Positions 47,320 through 57,290 are shown, counted from the stretch's first letter. The stretch is 64,000 nt of DNA from Paenibacillus sp. YN15 (GCF_003285005.1 NZ_QMFA01000012.1:62001-126000); one strand, 5' to 3'. The notes: a model not told the origin generated them from the letters alone. Made by a program: numbers and translations.

Positions 47320-50091
47320 TTATTGCACCTGAAACGGAAAGTTGGCTGTGCCGATATTGTTGTGGCCATCGTATACCTTCACATACAGCCGGTAATTCCC
47401 CGGCAGAGTCGGGGCATACATAAAGATGCCGCCCGGCTCCTGCGGATTGACCTCGTAGATAAACTCGGGAATCTCCTGGGGAGGTTTGCTGGTGTCCGTG
47501 CCCATCTCATAGCGCAGCTCCCAGCCGTAGGCCAGTCCGTCCTGCTCATAATCGCCGGCCACAGCCGTTGCCGCAACCCGCTCACCCGGAGCAAACACAG
47601 CCTCGCTGGCCGTATCACGATCCAAAGCGATCCCGTTCACCGTCAGCCCATACACCCGGGGAGCGCGGTTGGCCGGGTATTCACCCGTCCATACCTTCAT
47701 CATTTCATCCAAAATCGGCGTCTTCATGTTATCCAAAAGCAGGTTATACCAGGTGACGGTGCCCGTACTGCCCATGGCTTCGGCAAACTTGAACACAAAC
47801 GAGCCTACCACTCTGTCCTGGCGGCCGGCAATCTCGGCCATGTACCTGTCCTTATACAAAGTGGCAATGGTATCGCTGGGGTCCTCGATGGGGGCAATAT
47901 TATTCACCTTCATAACCTCCATCATCTGATCCGGCCCGTATTCGGTTACCATATAAGGGCCGGTCCAGCCGCCCAATTCCGGGTTGGTCACATTGTTATA
48001 GATATTTCCCACGGCCCTGTAGGAATTAATTCCGATGATATCGATCTCCGGAGCCTTGGTGCGAATGTTGACAATCTTGCTGGGCGAGGAGCCTGCCAGC
48101 ACATTGACGGTGGGATGGTTCTGGTCCAGCTCATGGGCAATTTTTGCGGCTTCATTAATATGATAGAAGATATCCCCGTTGCCTTTGTCCGCTTCATTGC
48201 CGATGGCCCACATAATAACCGCCGGATGATCCTTGTACTTCAGCACCGTTTTCCCGAAATTCTCCAGTTGGTTGGCGATAATCGCCTTATACGCCGGATT
48301 GGAATAATCGATGCCCGCATTTTGCTGCGCCAGCCAGAAGCCCAGCATCACGCCAACGTCGTTTTCGTAAGCTCTGTCCAAGATGTCCCAGGTTTCCGTA
48401 TCCGAATGGGTGGTTCCATAGGTTCTCACCGCATTGGCTCCATAGGAAACAGCGATTTCCATCCCCTCTGTGCTGCAAATCCCGTTGATCTCATACGGCT
48501 GCCCGTCCCGAAGCAGGCTGAAATTGCCCTCGCTGTCCCGAATGATCTCCACCCTGGACGGTTGTCCCGTATGCTCAGGCGCTGTTTTGACAGGTACGGT
48601 TTCCGGCTGGACCAGCCTGAGCTTGACTGCATCGGCTGCAAGAACCCCTTGATCCCCGCCCACTAATTTAATGGTGTAGGTTTTCCCCTCATAGAAGGTG
48701 TAGGTCCCCAGCTTATTCCATTCGCCGCCATGCTCCCGCTGGTTCACCTTTCCCGACAGGTCTGTCTGATAAAAGCTTTTTCCCCCGAAAAATACATCCA
48801 GACGGTCCGAGGAGCGGATATATACCGGAGCCGCATCCACCCGGTCCGGGCCGGAGGGCCACTTCATATAAACCTCATACTTGCCCCGGGTCAAAATAGC
48901 CGGAGTAGTCCATGTCGCCGTTGTGCCGGAATCGGCATTAACCGCCAGCCTGTAATCCTGTCCCTCATAACCCGCGTCCCCCGTTGCCGTTGTCCAGGCG
49001 CCGGTTGTTTTGAACACTCCCGACACATGGTTATCCAGAACCGCCTCTTCTCCCGCCTGTACCGGCATTTCCACAGCGGCAGGCACCTGCACCGGGATTG
49101 CCTCCGGCGTAGCCTCGCGGAATACCAGCTTGACCGCATCCGCTACCGTAACGCCATTATCGCTGCCTGCAACCGCAATATATTGCCCGTAGTCCGGCGA
49201 AAGCGGGTACGTGCCGATATAGTTCCACTGGCCGCCGTAAGTCTGCTGGTTCACCGTCTTCGCCGTATCCAGCCCCAAGTCGAATTTGATCTCCAAGGGA
49301 ACCGCATCCGCTCTGTCCGGCCCGTCCTTCCACATCATATGCACATCGTAGTACCCGGCCCGCAGATCAGACGGGATGCTCCACTTGGCCATGGAACCGG
49401 CATGTCCTGCGCCATCGGCTGTCCGGGTATATTGCTCGCCGTATACCCCTTCGGTAGCTGTTTGGCTGATCCAATTGCCCTCCACGCTGAAGTGGGGGGA
49501 CGCATCATCCAGCACCGTAGCCGGATGGGGGTCGGGGATGGTTGTTCCCGGCGGAATGTAAACAAACCGGACCGCATCGCAAACCAGATACTTGCCGCCG
49601 TCGACGCCGCCCAGTCTCACATAATTGCCGGTGCCGGCGCTTAGCTTGTAGAGGCCGATCCGGTTCCACACGGGACTGTTGGCAGCGCTTCCATTCTTGG
49701 TCTGGTCAACGGTGACGGAAGTGTCAACGCCGCCGTCATACTGCACCTCCACCTGCACCGCTGTGGACCGGTTGGTGGCGGCCACCCAGCTCATATAAAT
49801 CTCGTAATCCCCCGCTACCGGAATATTGGGAACCCATGTCCCGCTGACCGCAGGATCATTGCTGGAGAATACGGTGCCATAAACCGCATTGACGCTGGTG
49901 GTATTGGCGCTCCAATTTCCTGCCGATTTAATGAACGTGCTGCCGTCGGTGTTGTAGGAATTGGCATTGTCCACCCAAATTTCAAACCCGTCCGCGGGCT
50001 CCGCATGGGCAGCAGGCCCTGCCGGCAGCCATGGGATCAAGGCGGCAAGCAAAACCGCGATTAACAGCTTGGATATAAAACTGCGATACAT
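47320..50091 (-). CDS. Secreted GH2-type TIM-barrel glycosidase with three golvesin-like modules
   Basis: 923 residues. Signal peptide ~1-30. Three tandem golvesin/xly-like modules at ~36-180, ~192-327 and ~350-495, each with the pattern YEVYMKWPSGPDRVDAAPV...GTYTF...AADAVKL. A GH2-like TIM barrel follows at ~515-800, with acid/base Glu633 in IGNEADKG and nucleophile Glu717 in VTEYG. The C-terminal ~115 residues are an Ig-like domain (NRAPRVYGLTVNG). No GH2 N-terminal sugar-binding/jelly-roll domains are seen, so this is a barrel-only member. Substrate unknown (beta-glycoside expected). Downstream of a YesM/YesN pair (36-bp gap to the response regulator). Confidence 0.87.
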   Translation of the reverse strand: MYRSFISKLLIAVLLAALIPWLPAGPAAHAEPADGFEIWVDNANSYNTDGSTFIKSAGNWSANTTSVNAVYGTVFSSNDPAVSGTWVPNIPVAGDYEIYMSWVAATNRSTAVQVEVQYDGGVDTSVTVDQTKNGSAANSPVWNRIGLYKLSAGTGNYVRLGGVDGGKYLVCDAVRFVYIPPGTTIPDPHPATVLDDASPHFSVEGNWISQTATEGVYGEQYTRTADGAGHAGSMAKWSIPSDLRAGYYDVHMMWKDGPDRADAVPLEIKFDLGLDTAKTVNQQTYGGQWNYIGTYPLSPDYGQYIAVAGSDNGVTVADAVKLVFREATPEAIPVQVPAAVEMPVQAGEEAVLDNHVSGVFKTTGAWTTATGDAGYEGQDYRLAVNADSGTTATWTTPAILTRGKYEVYMKWPSGPDRVDAAPVYIRSSDRLDVFFGGKSFYQTDLSGKVNQREHGGEWNKLGTYTFYEGKTYTIKLVGGDQGVLAADAVKLRLVQPETVPVKTAPEHTGQPSRVEIIRDSEGNFSLLRDGQPYEINGICSTEGMEIAVSYGANAVRTYGTTHSDTETWDILDRAYENDVGVMLGFWLAQQNAGIDYSNPAYKAIIANQLENFGKTVLKYKDHPAVIMWAIGNEADKGNGDIFYHINEAAKIAHELDQNHPTVNVLAGSSPSKIVNIRTKAPEIDIIGINSYRAVGNIYNNVTNPELGGWTGPYMVTEYGPDQMMEVMKVNNIAPIEDPSDTIATLYKDRYMAEIAGRQDRVVGSFVFKFAEAMGSTGTVTWYNLLLDNMKTPILDEMMKVWTGEYPANRAPRVYGLTVNGIALDRDTASEAVFAPGERVAATAVAGDYEQDGLAYGWELRYEMGTDTSKPPQEIPEFIYEVNPQEPGGIFMYAPTLPGNYRLYVKVYDGHNNIGTANFPFQVQ

Positions 50092-50127
50092 GACGCAACC
50101 TCCTTTTATTTACCATAAGACTACTCT

Positions 50128-51729
50128 TCAATTGCCCTGTCTCATCTCGCCCGGAGTAGTTCCCCAATATTTGCGGAATACCCGGATAAAATAGCTGTCT
50201 TCCTTAAAGCCCGTGGCAAGCGCCGCATCATGCACCTTGCAGCCGCTTAGCAGCAGCTCCTTGGCTTTCTCCATCTTGTGCTCCATAATGTAGCCGGAAA
50301 AGACTTTGCCTGTCTCTTGTTTGAACAACCGGCTTAAATAGGACGGGTTAATATAAAGGGAATCCGCCACGGAATTTAAGGTCAAATCCTGATCCAGCTC
50401 CTGCTCGATCTTGGCGAAGATTTTTTGCAGCAGATGGTCCCGTCCGGAATTTCTCTGCCTGCCAGCATAGCCGGTGATGCAGCGGACAACACGGGTCAGC
50501 CATTGGAAGGCCTGCTCGTTGGTTTTCAGCTGCTTCAAATCAAGGAAATAGTGATAATCGTCGCCTGTTACCTCGCTGACCGACCAGCCCTGGGACTGCA
50601 TCATCCGGATCATCATGCTGTTGATGGAAAGCAGCAGCTCCTGGAATTGCTCAACCGTGGCGCATTGCAGGATTTGCGGGTGAACCCGTTCCTCCACCAG
50701 CACGGCGGCGCCTTGCTGATCGCTTGTAACCAGTGCGGTCTCCAGCAATTTCAGCAGCTGATTCCGGTCCGACTCCGTTTTCCCCATCCCGGCCTTCTCT
50801 GTGTAGGGAATGACAATATCATGGCCGTACAGGACCCGCTCCTGCAGCGCCAGCTTCGCCTGCCTGTAGGATTCCGGCGCGCTTTCCAAGCCGGTGCAGG
50901 AGCCGATTCCCACGCTGGCCGTCAGCTTCATCACTTCCTTGACCACCGAGGTGAGCTTGGCAAGCAGGGCGTTCACCTTTTGAAAAAACTCCGGCTCCTC
51001 CAATACGCCTTCATCGGCAAACCACAGAATCGTGTTCCCGTCCGGATCATCCAGCACCACACAGCCGCCTTCCTCCCCAATCAGCTCATTGGCGATGCAG
51101 CGCAGGGAAAACTGGAGCAGAAACCGGTCCTTGCCGCTGAACCGGGTCTCCGTATCCGACAGCGGGTCCATCTGGGCAACGGCCACAATATTGGCGCGGA
51201 AGCGGGACAGATCAATCGCCAAATCCCGGCTCCGCTTATGGATTTCCCAGTCCGAATAGAGGCCGTTCATGACATTCAGGTAAAAGTCGGCCTTCAGCTT
51301 GGGCAGATGCTCCGTCCACTGCCGTTCCAGCCGCTCGTGATTATGCTTTTTTTCCCACTCCTGCTTAATTTGTTCCGCCATCTCATGAACGGCCTGAATG
51401 ATTTCCCCATCCGGCACAGGCTTCAACAAGTATTTAGAGATTCCGTATTTCATTGCCATCTGGGCGTAAGCGAAATTATCATGGCCGCTGATAATAATGA
51501 TCTTCACCGACGGGTCCCGCCGGTACATCTCTTCGGCAAGGGCCAACCCGTCCATTTCTGGCATCTGAATATCCATCAGCATAATATCCGGCTTGACCCG
51601 GGCGCTCATCTTCAAGGCCTCCAGCCCGTTTTCCGCCGTCATGACCTGGTAGCCCAGCTCCTCCCATTCGATGGACCGGGCCAGATAGTTGCGGAACCTG
51701 GGTTCGTCTTCAACAATGTACAGAATCAT
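50128..51729 (-). CDS. YesN-type response regulator (receiver + AraC DNA-binding)
   Basis: 533 residues. Receiver domain 1-120 with acidic pocket Glu7/Asp8 and phosphoacceptor Asp53 in IMLMDIQMPEMDG. The middle ~250 residues are the usual YesN linker. The last ~100 form the AraC domain (YINPSYLSRLFKQETGKVF; HDAALATGFKEDSYFIRVF). Its ATG overlaps the kinase stop by four bases (ATGA), so translation is coupled. Likely activator of uptake set 4 and the GH2 gene. Confidence 0.92.
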   Translation of the reverse strand: MILYIVEDEPRFRNYLARSIEWEELGYQVMTAENGLEALKMSARVKPDIMLMDIQMPEMDGLALAEEMYRRDPSVKIIIISGHDNFAYAQMAMKYGISKYLLKPVPDGEIIQAVHEMAEQIKQEWEKKHNHERLERQWTEHLPKLKADFYLNVMNGLYSDWEIHKRSRDLAIDLSRFRANIVAVAQMDPLSDTETRFSGKDRFLLQFSLRCIANELIGEEGGCVVLDDPDGNTILWFADEGVLEEPEFFQKVNALLAKLTSVVKEVMKLTASVGIGSCTGLESAPESYRQAKLALQERVLYGHDIVIPYTEKAGMGKTESDRNQLLKLLETALVTSDQQGAAVLVEERVHPQILQCATVEQFQELLLSINSMMIRMMQSQGWSVSEVTGDDYHYFLDLKQLKTNEQAFQWLTRVVRCITGYAGRQRNSGRDHLLQKIFAKIEQELDQDLTLNSVADSLYINPSYLSRLFKQETGKVFSGYIMEHKMEKAKELLLSGCKVHDAALATGFKEDSYFIRVFRKYWGTTPGEMRQGN

Positions 51730-53552
51730 ACGCCTGTATCCCCCTTTTTCGCATCATGAAGCGGAATCAGCACAAGCACATCCGTTCCATGCTGTCCATC
51801 GCTGTCAATCCGCAGCTCCGCCAGCTTGCCGTAGATCAGCTTCAGCCGGGCCTTCACATTCCGCAAGCCGAACAATTGGGCGGCGGAGGTGTACTTTTCG
51901 GCATTCAGGTACAAATCCTTCTGCTGCAGCTTGTCCAGCTCCGCGCGCATGTATGCCAGCTTCTCCGGCTCAATGCCGGGGCCGTTATCGCGTATCAGCA
52001 CGGACAGAAAGGTTCCGGAGGGCTGCTTCACAAGCTCCGTCCGGATGGACAGCAGGCCCGAATCCTTCTTCTTCTCCAGACCGTGCAGAATCGCGTTTTC
52101 AACCAGGGGCTGGAGCAGCAGCTTCTGGATCTGAACCGGCTGGCTGTCCTCCGACATGTCGATTTCAACCTGGAACCTGTCCACGAAACGGATCTGCTGG
52201 ATGCGGATGTAGTACATCAGATGCTCCATGGTCTCCTTGACGGAAAAGGTCTCCACGCCCTTGCTGAGGCTCAAACGGTAGAACCGCGACAAATTAATGA
52301 CCATCTCTTCAATATCCTGGGCATCGTAGTCTTTGGCCATCAAATAGACGGAATTGAGCGTGTTGTACAGAAAATGGGGGTTGATCTGGGACTGCAAATA
52401 CTTCAGTTCCGCATTGGCCAGCCGAAGCTCCTGCTCAACCGTCTCCCGGATAAACTGCTGATGCTGCTCGGTCATCCGGTTGAAGGAGTCCACCAGATAA
52501 CCAAACTCATCCTCCCGGAGCTTCCGCAGCCGGACATCCAGATTGCCCATCTGAAACTGCTTCATTCCTTTGGAGATCAGAGCCAGAGGAGAGGAAATCC
52601 GCGAGTATAAAATCCAGGAGAACAGCAGCGCCAGAACGATGCTGACCCCCATAATAACGAAGGTAAATTTGCGGATAGGCTCCGTTTCCCTGCGCAATTC
52701 CTTCTCCGGCTGGGACATGAGGAACAGCCATTTGGAATAGGGGGATTGGGCCCGGATATAGAGCATCTTTTCCTTGCCGCCGTCAGGCTGTTGAATCATC
52801 AAATCCGATTCTCCGGCATCCCACTGGGGAAGCGCTTTGACCTTGCCGGAGGTTCCCGCGATCCAGACCCCGTTGCCGGTAAACAGCGACAAATCCGTAT
52901 TGTTGGAATCGGACAGATGCCCGACCAGTCCCAGCAGCATATTCTTGCTGATGGTAATCGCCAGAATATTGCGGCTGGAATATCCGCCGTACAGGTCCAT
53001 GACCCGCATGAAGGTGATGTTTTGGGTATTGAAAATCGGGTCCGGACTTCGGTAGGAATCATACTCGGTCCTGTCGGGTACAAACAAAACATTCCGTCCC
53101 CGGGCTTCCACCACCTCCCGGTACCAGTCCTGTGTTTCGAAGTTTTCCATCCGCCTGCCTCCCGATTTGGAGGAAATCATCATGCCGGAGGGCGAATGGA
53201 GGATGGAAATCTCGGCGATGACCTGATTCTGCGAATTGACATGGGCAATCTGCTTCACCACATTCTGAAAGTCATAAATCAATTGGGGACTCAGCTGGGA
53301 TTCCGTACGGCTGAGCAAACCGAGCAAATTCTCGTCGGTTGCCACCATGGCGGAGATGTCCTCAATCCCCTGCAGGGTCAGATCCAGATATTCAATGGAG
53401 GATTTCAGCGCGTTCCCGCTTCGTTCTCCCGCCTGCATCTCCAGCGCATGCTGGGACTGCCGGATAGCAAACAGGCTGACCACGACCAGAGGCAGCAGCA
53501 CCAGGAGAAAATAACAAGTAAGCCTCATTTGCGTCGAGCGGATTTGCAGCAT
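51726..53552 (-). CDS. YesM-type sensor histidine kinase
   Basis: 608 residues. Membrane helix ~11-30, extracellular Cache-like sensor ~31-293, second helix ~297-316, HAMP ~317-370 and a LytS/YesM kinase domain with the standard box QINPHFLYNTLNS (His393), N box PLVENAILHGLE and G box RDNGPGIEP. Phosphorylates the downstream response regulator; the signal is probably a sugar or the state of the adjacent binding protein. A 205-bp structured gap separates it from the binding-protein gene. Confidence 0.92.
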   Translation of the reverse strand: MLQIRSTQMRLTCYFLLVLLPLVVVSLFAIRQSQHALEMQAGERSGNALKSSIEYLDLTLQGIEDISAMVATDENLLGLLSRTESQLSPQLIYDFQNVVKQIAHVNSQNQVIAEISILHSPSGMMISSKSGGRRMENFETQDWYREVVEARGRNVLFVPDRTEYDSYRSPDPIFNTQNITFMRVMDLYGGYSSRNILAITISKNMLLGLVGHLSDSNNTDLSLFTGNGVWIAGTSGKVKALPQWDAGESDLMIQQPDGGKEKMLYIRAQSPYSKWLFLMSQPEKELRRETEPIRKFTFVIMGVSIVLALLFSWILYSRISSPLALISKGMKQFQMGNLDVRLRKLREDEFGYLVDSFNRMTEQHQQFIRETVEQELRLANAELKYLQSQINPHFLYNTLNSVYLMAKDYDAQDIEEMVINLSRFYRLSLSKGVETFSVKETMEHLMYYIRIQQIRFVDRFQVEIDMSEDSQPVQIQKLLLQPLVENAILHGLEKKKDSGLLSIRTELVKQPSGTFLSVLIRDNGPGIEPEKLAYMRAELDKLQQKDLYLNAEKYTSAAQLFGLRNVKARLKLIYGKLAELRIDSDGQHGTDVLVLIPLHDAKKGDTGV

Positions 53553-53617
53553 GATAACCTCCCCAATCTGTTGAATGCTGCTTCACCATTTCTGCTAATG
53601 GCCGCCGTTTTCCTGCT

Positions 53618-53720
53618 TTGGCAGGCGCTTCATCCCGTTTCCGGACTCGCCGGACGATGCCGCGGATAACCGGCTGCCCCTCATCGGGGACGGGCTTGAG
53701 AAAGGGATGACGCCTGCCAA
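53618..53720 (-). other. Structured intercistronic region with long inverted repeat
   Basis: TTGGCAGGCG (53618-53627) pairs with CGCCTGCCAA (53711-53720), and CATCCC (53631-53636) pairs with GGGATG (53704-53709), forming a long interrupted stem around ~65 bases that have smaller GC-rich hairpins. It lies just after the binding-protein stop (53758) in the set 4 transcript and before the kinase gene. Likely role: transcript end or stability structure that keeps binding-protein mRNA above kinase mRNA. Confidence 0.6.
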
Positions 53721-53757
53721 GCGCCATCCCTCCCCAATCATGCGGCAACCCTATTGC

Positions 53758-55281
53758 CTACTTCTTCTGGCCCTTGTACCAGTCATTTACTTCCTTGGTA
53801 ATTTCGTCTCCGCCCTGCTTCTTCCAATCGTCGACGAATTTATCGAAATCGGTAATCGGCGCCACGCCCATCACGATTTTGTTGAACACTTCCGATTCCA
53901 TCTTATCCAGCTTTACCCCGTATTTGCCCATGGCCGGCGTCGGAGTGCCCAGGAACTGGCTCTTCACCGGATTCTTCAAGATGCGGTCGATGTTCTCATT
54001 CAGCCGGAACTGCATCCCCAGGGCATCATTCTTTTCCTTCAGAAATTCTGTAGGCAGCACCAGCTCGCCAAGGGTCAAACGGTAGATATGCTTGTTATGC
54101 TCCTCAAAATCCATGGTGAACTTTCCGTCTTTCGTGGCCCAAATTTCATTCTCAAAACCAAGACCCAGGGTTCGCTGGCCTTTGCCGATAATGAAATCAA
54201 GCATTTTGATGGCGGCGTCGGCATTTTTGCTGGTGGCCGGAATCACATTGTAGCCCTTTACGATGCTTAAGCCTACAGAGCCGGATTTACCGTCCTTGCC
54301 AACGGGATACTCCAAGGGCACCCACTCCGCCTTCGGATCATTCTGCTTGTTGGTTTGAATCGGTCCCCGGGTGTCATACCAGGCAGCCGAGAATAAGCCG
54401 GCCTTGCCGCTTGCCACCTTTTCCTCCAGATTCTTCTGCTTATTCAAAGCCCATTCCTGATCCAGCAGCTTATCCTTGTACAATCCGTTCAAAAACTCCA
54501 GGGCCGCCCTCATTTCAGGCTGAATGCTGCTGTTGACCAGTTGGCCGTCCTTCTCATACCATTGATTGCGCTGCACGCCGAAGGCTCCCAAAAACGGCCC
54601 CATCCGCTGCAGGTTTTCCATGGCCACAAGTCCCACTGTATCGTTCTTGCCGTTGCCGTCCGGGTCCTGCTCCACAAACGCTTTCATCACTTTGACGTAT
54701 TCATCCAGCGTTTTCGGCTCGGCCAATCCCAGCTTGTTCAGCCAATCCTTGCGGACATACATGATTTCGTTGGCGGGAATTTGGTTAAGAACCGGCACGG
54801 CATAAATTTTGCCGTTAATGGTTACATGGTCCCACGCTTCTTTGGGGATCAGCTTTTTCAAATCCGGGCCGTATTTGTCCAACAGCTCATCCAGGGGCTG
54901 AAGCGCTTTCTGATTCACATAATTGACCAGCCAGTTGGGGTCATTGGTATACATCAGGTCCGGCAGGTCCCCGGAGGCCATCATCACGCTCAGCTTCTCC
55001 AGGTAGGCGTCGGCAGGCGGCGTAATCAACTGAACATCCACCTTGGCGTTCTCGCGCACATATTTAATATACGGATTATTGTTGGCGTCCATACCCTCGG
55101 GATACTTTCTTGAGCCGTTATTGGCCACCACCTTGATGGTTTTGGGCGTTTCCTCGACAGCCGGGGTTTGACCCGCTTCGCCTGTTTTCTGGCTGCCGCT
55201 GTCTCCGCAAGCTGCAAGCAACGCTCCTGCCGCCAGGGTAATGGTCAGCACAGCGGACAATCTGGAATAATTCTTCGACAT
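53758..55281 (-). CDS. Extracellular sugar-binding lipoprotein (ABC uptake set 4)
   Basis: 507 residues with lipobox LLAAC (Cys25) and short polar linker. LplA-like body with FVEQDPDGNGKNDTVG. Encoded 14 bp after the YtcP-like permease. Its product is followed by a YesM/YesN pair, GH2 enzyme and SLH protein on the same strand, defining a self-contained glycan block. Ligand unknown. Confidence 0.9.
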   Translation of the reverse strand: MSKNYSRLSAVLTITLAAGALLAACGDSGSQKTGEAGQTPAVEETPKTIKVVANNGSRKYPEGMDANNNPYIKYVRENAKVDVQLITPPADAYLEKLSVMMASGDLPDLMYTNDPNWLVNYVNQKALQPLDELLDKYGPDLKKLIPKEAWDHVTINGKIYAVPVLNQIPANEIMYVRKDWLNKLGLAEPKTLDEYVKVMKAFVEQDPDGNGKNDTVGLVAMENLQRMGPFLGAFGVQRNQWYEKDGQLVNSSIQPEMRAALEFLNGLYKDKLLDQEWALNKQKNLEEKVASGKAGLFSAAWYDTRGPIQTNKQNDPKAEWVPLEYPVGKDGKSGSVGLSIVKGYNVIPATSKNADAAIKMLDFIIGKGQRTLGLGFENEIWATKDGKFTMDFEEHNKHIYRLTLGELVLPTEFLKEKNDALGMQFRLNENIDRILKNPVKSQFLGTPTPAMGKYGVKLDKMESEVFNKIVMGVAPITDFDKFVDDWKKQGGDEITKEVNDWYKGQKK

Positions 55282-55295
55282 TTTTTTATCCCCCT

Positions 55296-56165
55296 TTATC
55301 CTTTGACAGAACCAATCATGGCTCCCTTGACAAAATGCTTCTGCAAAAACGGATACACAATCAGAATCGGCAGTGTGCTGGCAAACAGCGCAGCGGCCTT
55401 CAGCGATTCATTGGCAATCAACTGCTGCTCCAGGCTGTCCTTGACATTGATGTTGCTTTGATTGAGCTGGATCAGATCCCGCAGGTAAACCTGGAGCGGA
55501 AACAGCTTCGTATTGGAGATATACAAAACAGCGTCAAAGAAGGCGTTCCAGTGGGCAACGGCATGGAACAAGGAGATGGTGGCAATGGCCGGCATGGACA
55601 GCGGCATGACGATCTTGAACAGAATCCCCAGATTCGAGCAGCCGTCGATCCGGGCGGACTCCTCCAGCTCCTGGGGCACATTCTGGAAGAAGCTTCTCAT
55701 GATGATCAGATTAAACGCGCTGATGGCTCCCGGCAGCAGATAAACCCAGAACGAATCCAATAACCCGTAGGATTTCACCACCAGATAGGTGGGAATCATG
55801 CCTCCGCTGAACAGCATGGTGAACACAATGCCCATCATCACGATTCTGCGGCCGTTGATATACGCTTTGGACAGCGGGTAGGCCAATAGGCAGGTCAGCA
55901 GCACATTAAGCAGCGTCCCTGAAGCCGTTCTCTCCACACTGACCACAAATGCCCGGATAAAGGCATCGTCCTTGAACACCTCATGGTATGCCTTGAACGA
56001 CAGATCCACCGGATAAAGCCCCACCTCGCCGGACATGATGGCCCGGTGGCTGCTCAGGGACTGGGCGAATACATGCAGGAACGGGGCCAGCGCCAGGGCG
56101 GCAAATATTCCGAGCATGACATAAATGACTCCCGCCATCCATTTTTCACTGCTGGTTAATTTCAT
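55296..56165 (-). CDS. Sugar ABC transporter permease, YtcP-like (set 4)
   Basis: 289 residues, six helices, EAA loop ESARIDGCSNLGILFKIVMPL and C-terminus FLQKHFVKGAMIGSVKG. Starts 14 bp after the LplB-like stop. Partner of the 56180-57142 permease. Confidence 0.9.
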   Translation of the reverse strand: MKLTSSEKWMAGVIYVMLGIFAALALAPFLHVFAQSLSSHRAIMSGEVGLYPVDLSFKAYHEVFKDDAFIRAFVVSVERTASGTLLNVLLTCLLAYPLSKAYINGRRIVMMGIVFTMLFSGGMIPTYLVVKSYGLLDSFWVYLLPGAISAFNLIIMRSFFQNVPQELEESARIDGCSNLGILFKIVMPLSMPAIATISLFHAVAHWNAFFDAVLYISNTKLFPLQVYLRDLIQLNQSNINVKDSLEQQLIANESLKAAALFASTLPILIVYPFLQKHFVKGAMIGSVKG

Positions 56166-56179
56166 GCTTGCTCCTCCTC

Positions 56180-57142
56180 CTACCAGATTCCGTCGTGGCC
56201 CAATTTTTTGGCCAGCTTGTTGGAAGCGACCACCAGAATCAGACCGATAACCGATTTAAACAATCCGACGGCTGTAGAGAAGCTGAACTGGGCTTGCGTC
56301 AAACCGACACGGTACACATAGGTTTCGATAACATCGGCCACACCATACACCATCGGGTTATACAGCACAAAGACCTGCTCAAACCCAACATCCAGCACAT
56401 GTCCCAGCCGCAGGATAAACAGGATGACCACTGTCGGGAGCAGCGCCGGAAGGGTAATATGGCGCAGTTGGTGCCATTTGTTTGCTCCGTCTACTGTAGC
56501 CGCTTCGTACAGCTGGGGGTCAATTCCCGCCAAGGCTGCCAGGTACACGATGGCTCCCCAGCCGATTTCCTTCCAGATGTCGCTTGCAACCAGCACCGTG
56601 CGGAACCAGCTTGGATCGGCCAGGAAGAAGACGGGCTCTAGGCCGAACCAACCCAGAACTTCGTTGACGATACCGGTGGAGGGGGACAAAATATTATTCA
56701 GAATGCCCGCCACGATAATCCAGGACAGGAAATGGGGCAGATAGGCCAGTGTCTGGATCAGCCGCTTGTACGACATATGCCGGACCTCATTGAGCAGCAA
56801 GGCCAGAATAATCGGCCCCGGAAAGCCCCACACCAGCTTGTAGAGGCTGATGAGCAAGGTATTCCTGAATATGTTGAAAAAATCGGCGTCATGAAACATG
56901 TCTATAAAATGCTTCAATCCGATCCATTCGCTGCCTGTGATGCCGGCAAATACATTGTAATCCTGAAACGCGATCACGACTCCCCACATGGGGGCATACT
57001 TAAACGCCAGGAAATACACAATGCCGGGAATCATGATAAGGTATAAATCCCAATAACGCCGCAAGTTCTTCGTCGCGGGCCCTGCCAATCTTGCTTTCTG
57101 ATTGAAGGCGCCGCGATCCTCTGCCGCTACCCCTCCTTGCAT
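56180..57142 (-). CDS. Sugar ABC transporter permease, LplB-like (set 4)
   Basis: 320 residues. Polar N-terminus, six helices, EAA loop EAATVDGANKWHQLRHITLPA and ending KLGHDGIW. ATG 57142 has GAGAGGAGTGAG upstream. First gene of set 4. Confidence 0.9.
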   Translation of the reverse strand: MQGGVAAEDRGAFNQKARLAGPATKNLRRYWDLYLIMIPGIVYFLAFKYAPMWGVVIAFQDYNVFAGITGSEWIGLKHFIDMFHDADFFNIFRNTLLISLYKLVWGFPGPIILALLLNEVRHMSYKRLIQTLAYLPHFLSWIIVAGILNNILSPSTGIVNEVLGWFGLEPVFFLADPSWFRTVLVASDIWKEIGWGAIVYLAALAGIDPQLYEAATVDGANKWHQLRHITLPALLPTVVILFILRLGHVLDVGFEQVFVLYNPMVYGVADVIETYVYRVGLTQAQFSFSTAVGLFKSVIGLILVVASNKLAKKLGHDGIW

Positions 57143-57193
57143 GTTGTGCTCACTCCTCTCGCTGTCGATTACTCTCGGATATCCGACAGCTTT

Positions 57194-57199
57194 ATTATA
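57194..57199 (-). promoter_or_regulatory. Possible -10 box for uptake set 4
   Basis: Consensus TATAAT on the minus strand, ~50 bp before the set 4 LplB-like start. At 17 bp upstream there is only TACCCA, a poor -35, as expected for a promoter that needs an activator such as the YesN-type regulator. Confidence 0.4.
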
Positions 57200-57290
57200 A
57201 GTTTGCCTTATCCCGCTGGGTATAGTAAATCCATGGCCTGATATAATACTTTGATGACAGAACCCGGGTGGCGTCAGGAGAAAAAAGAAA

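Noticed and set aside
46588-48666. A 692-codon plus-strand open frame
   Set aside because: Antisense to the SLH protein and the GH2-type enzyme; low-complexity composition, no ribosome site, no recognisable domain.
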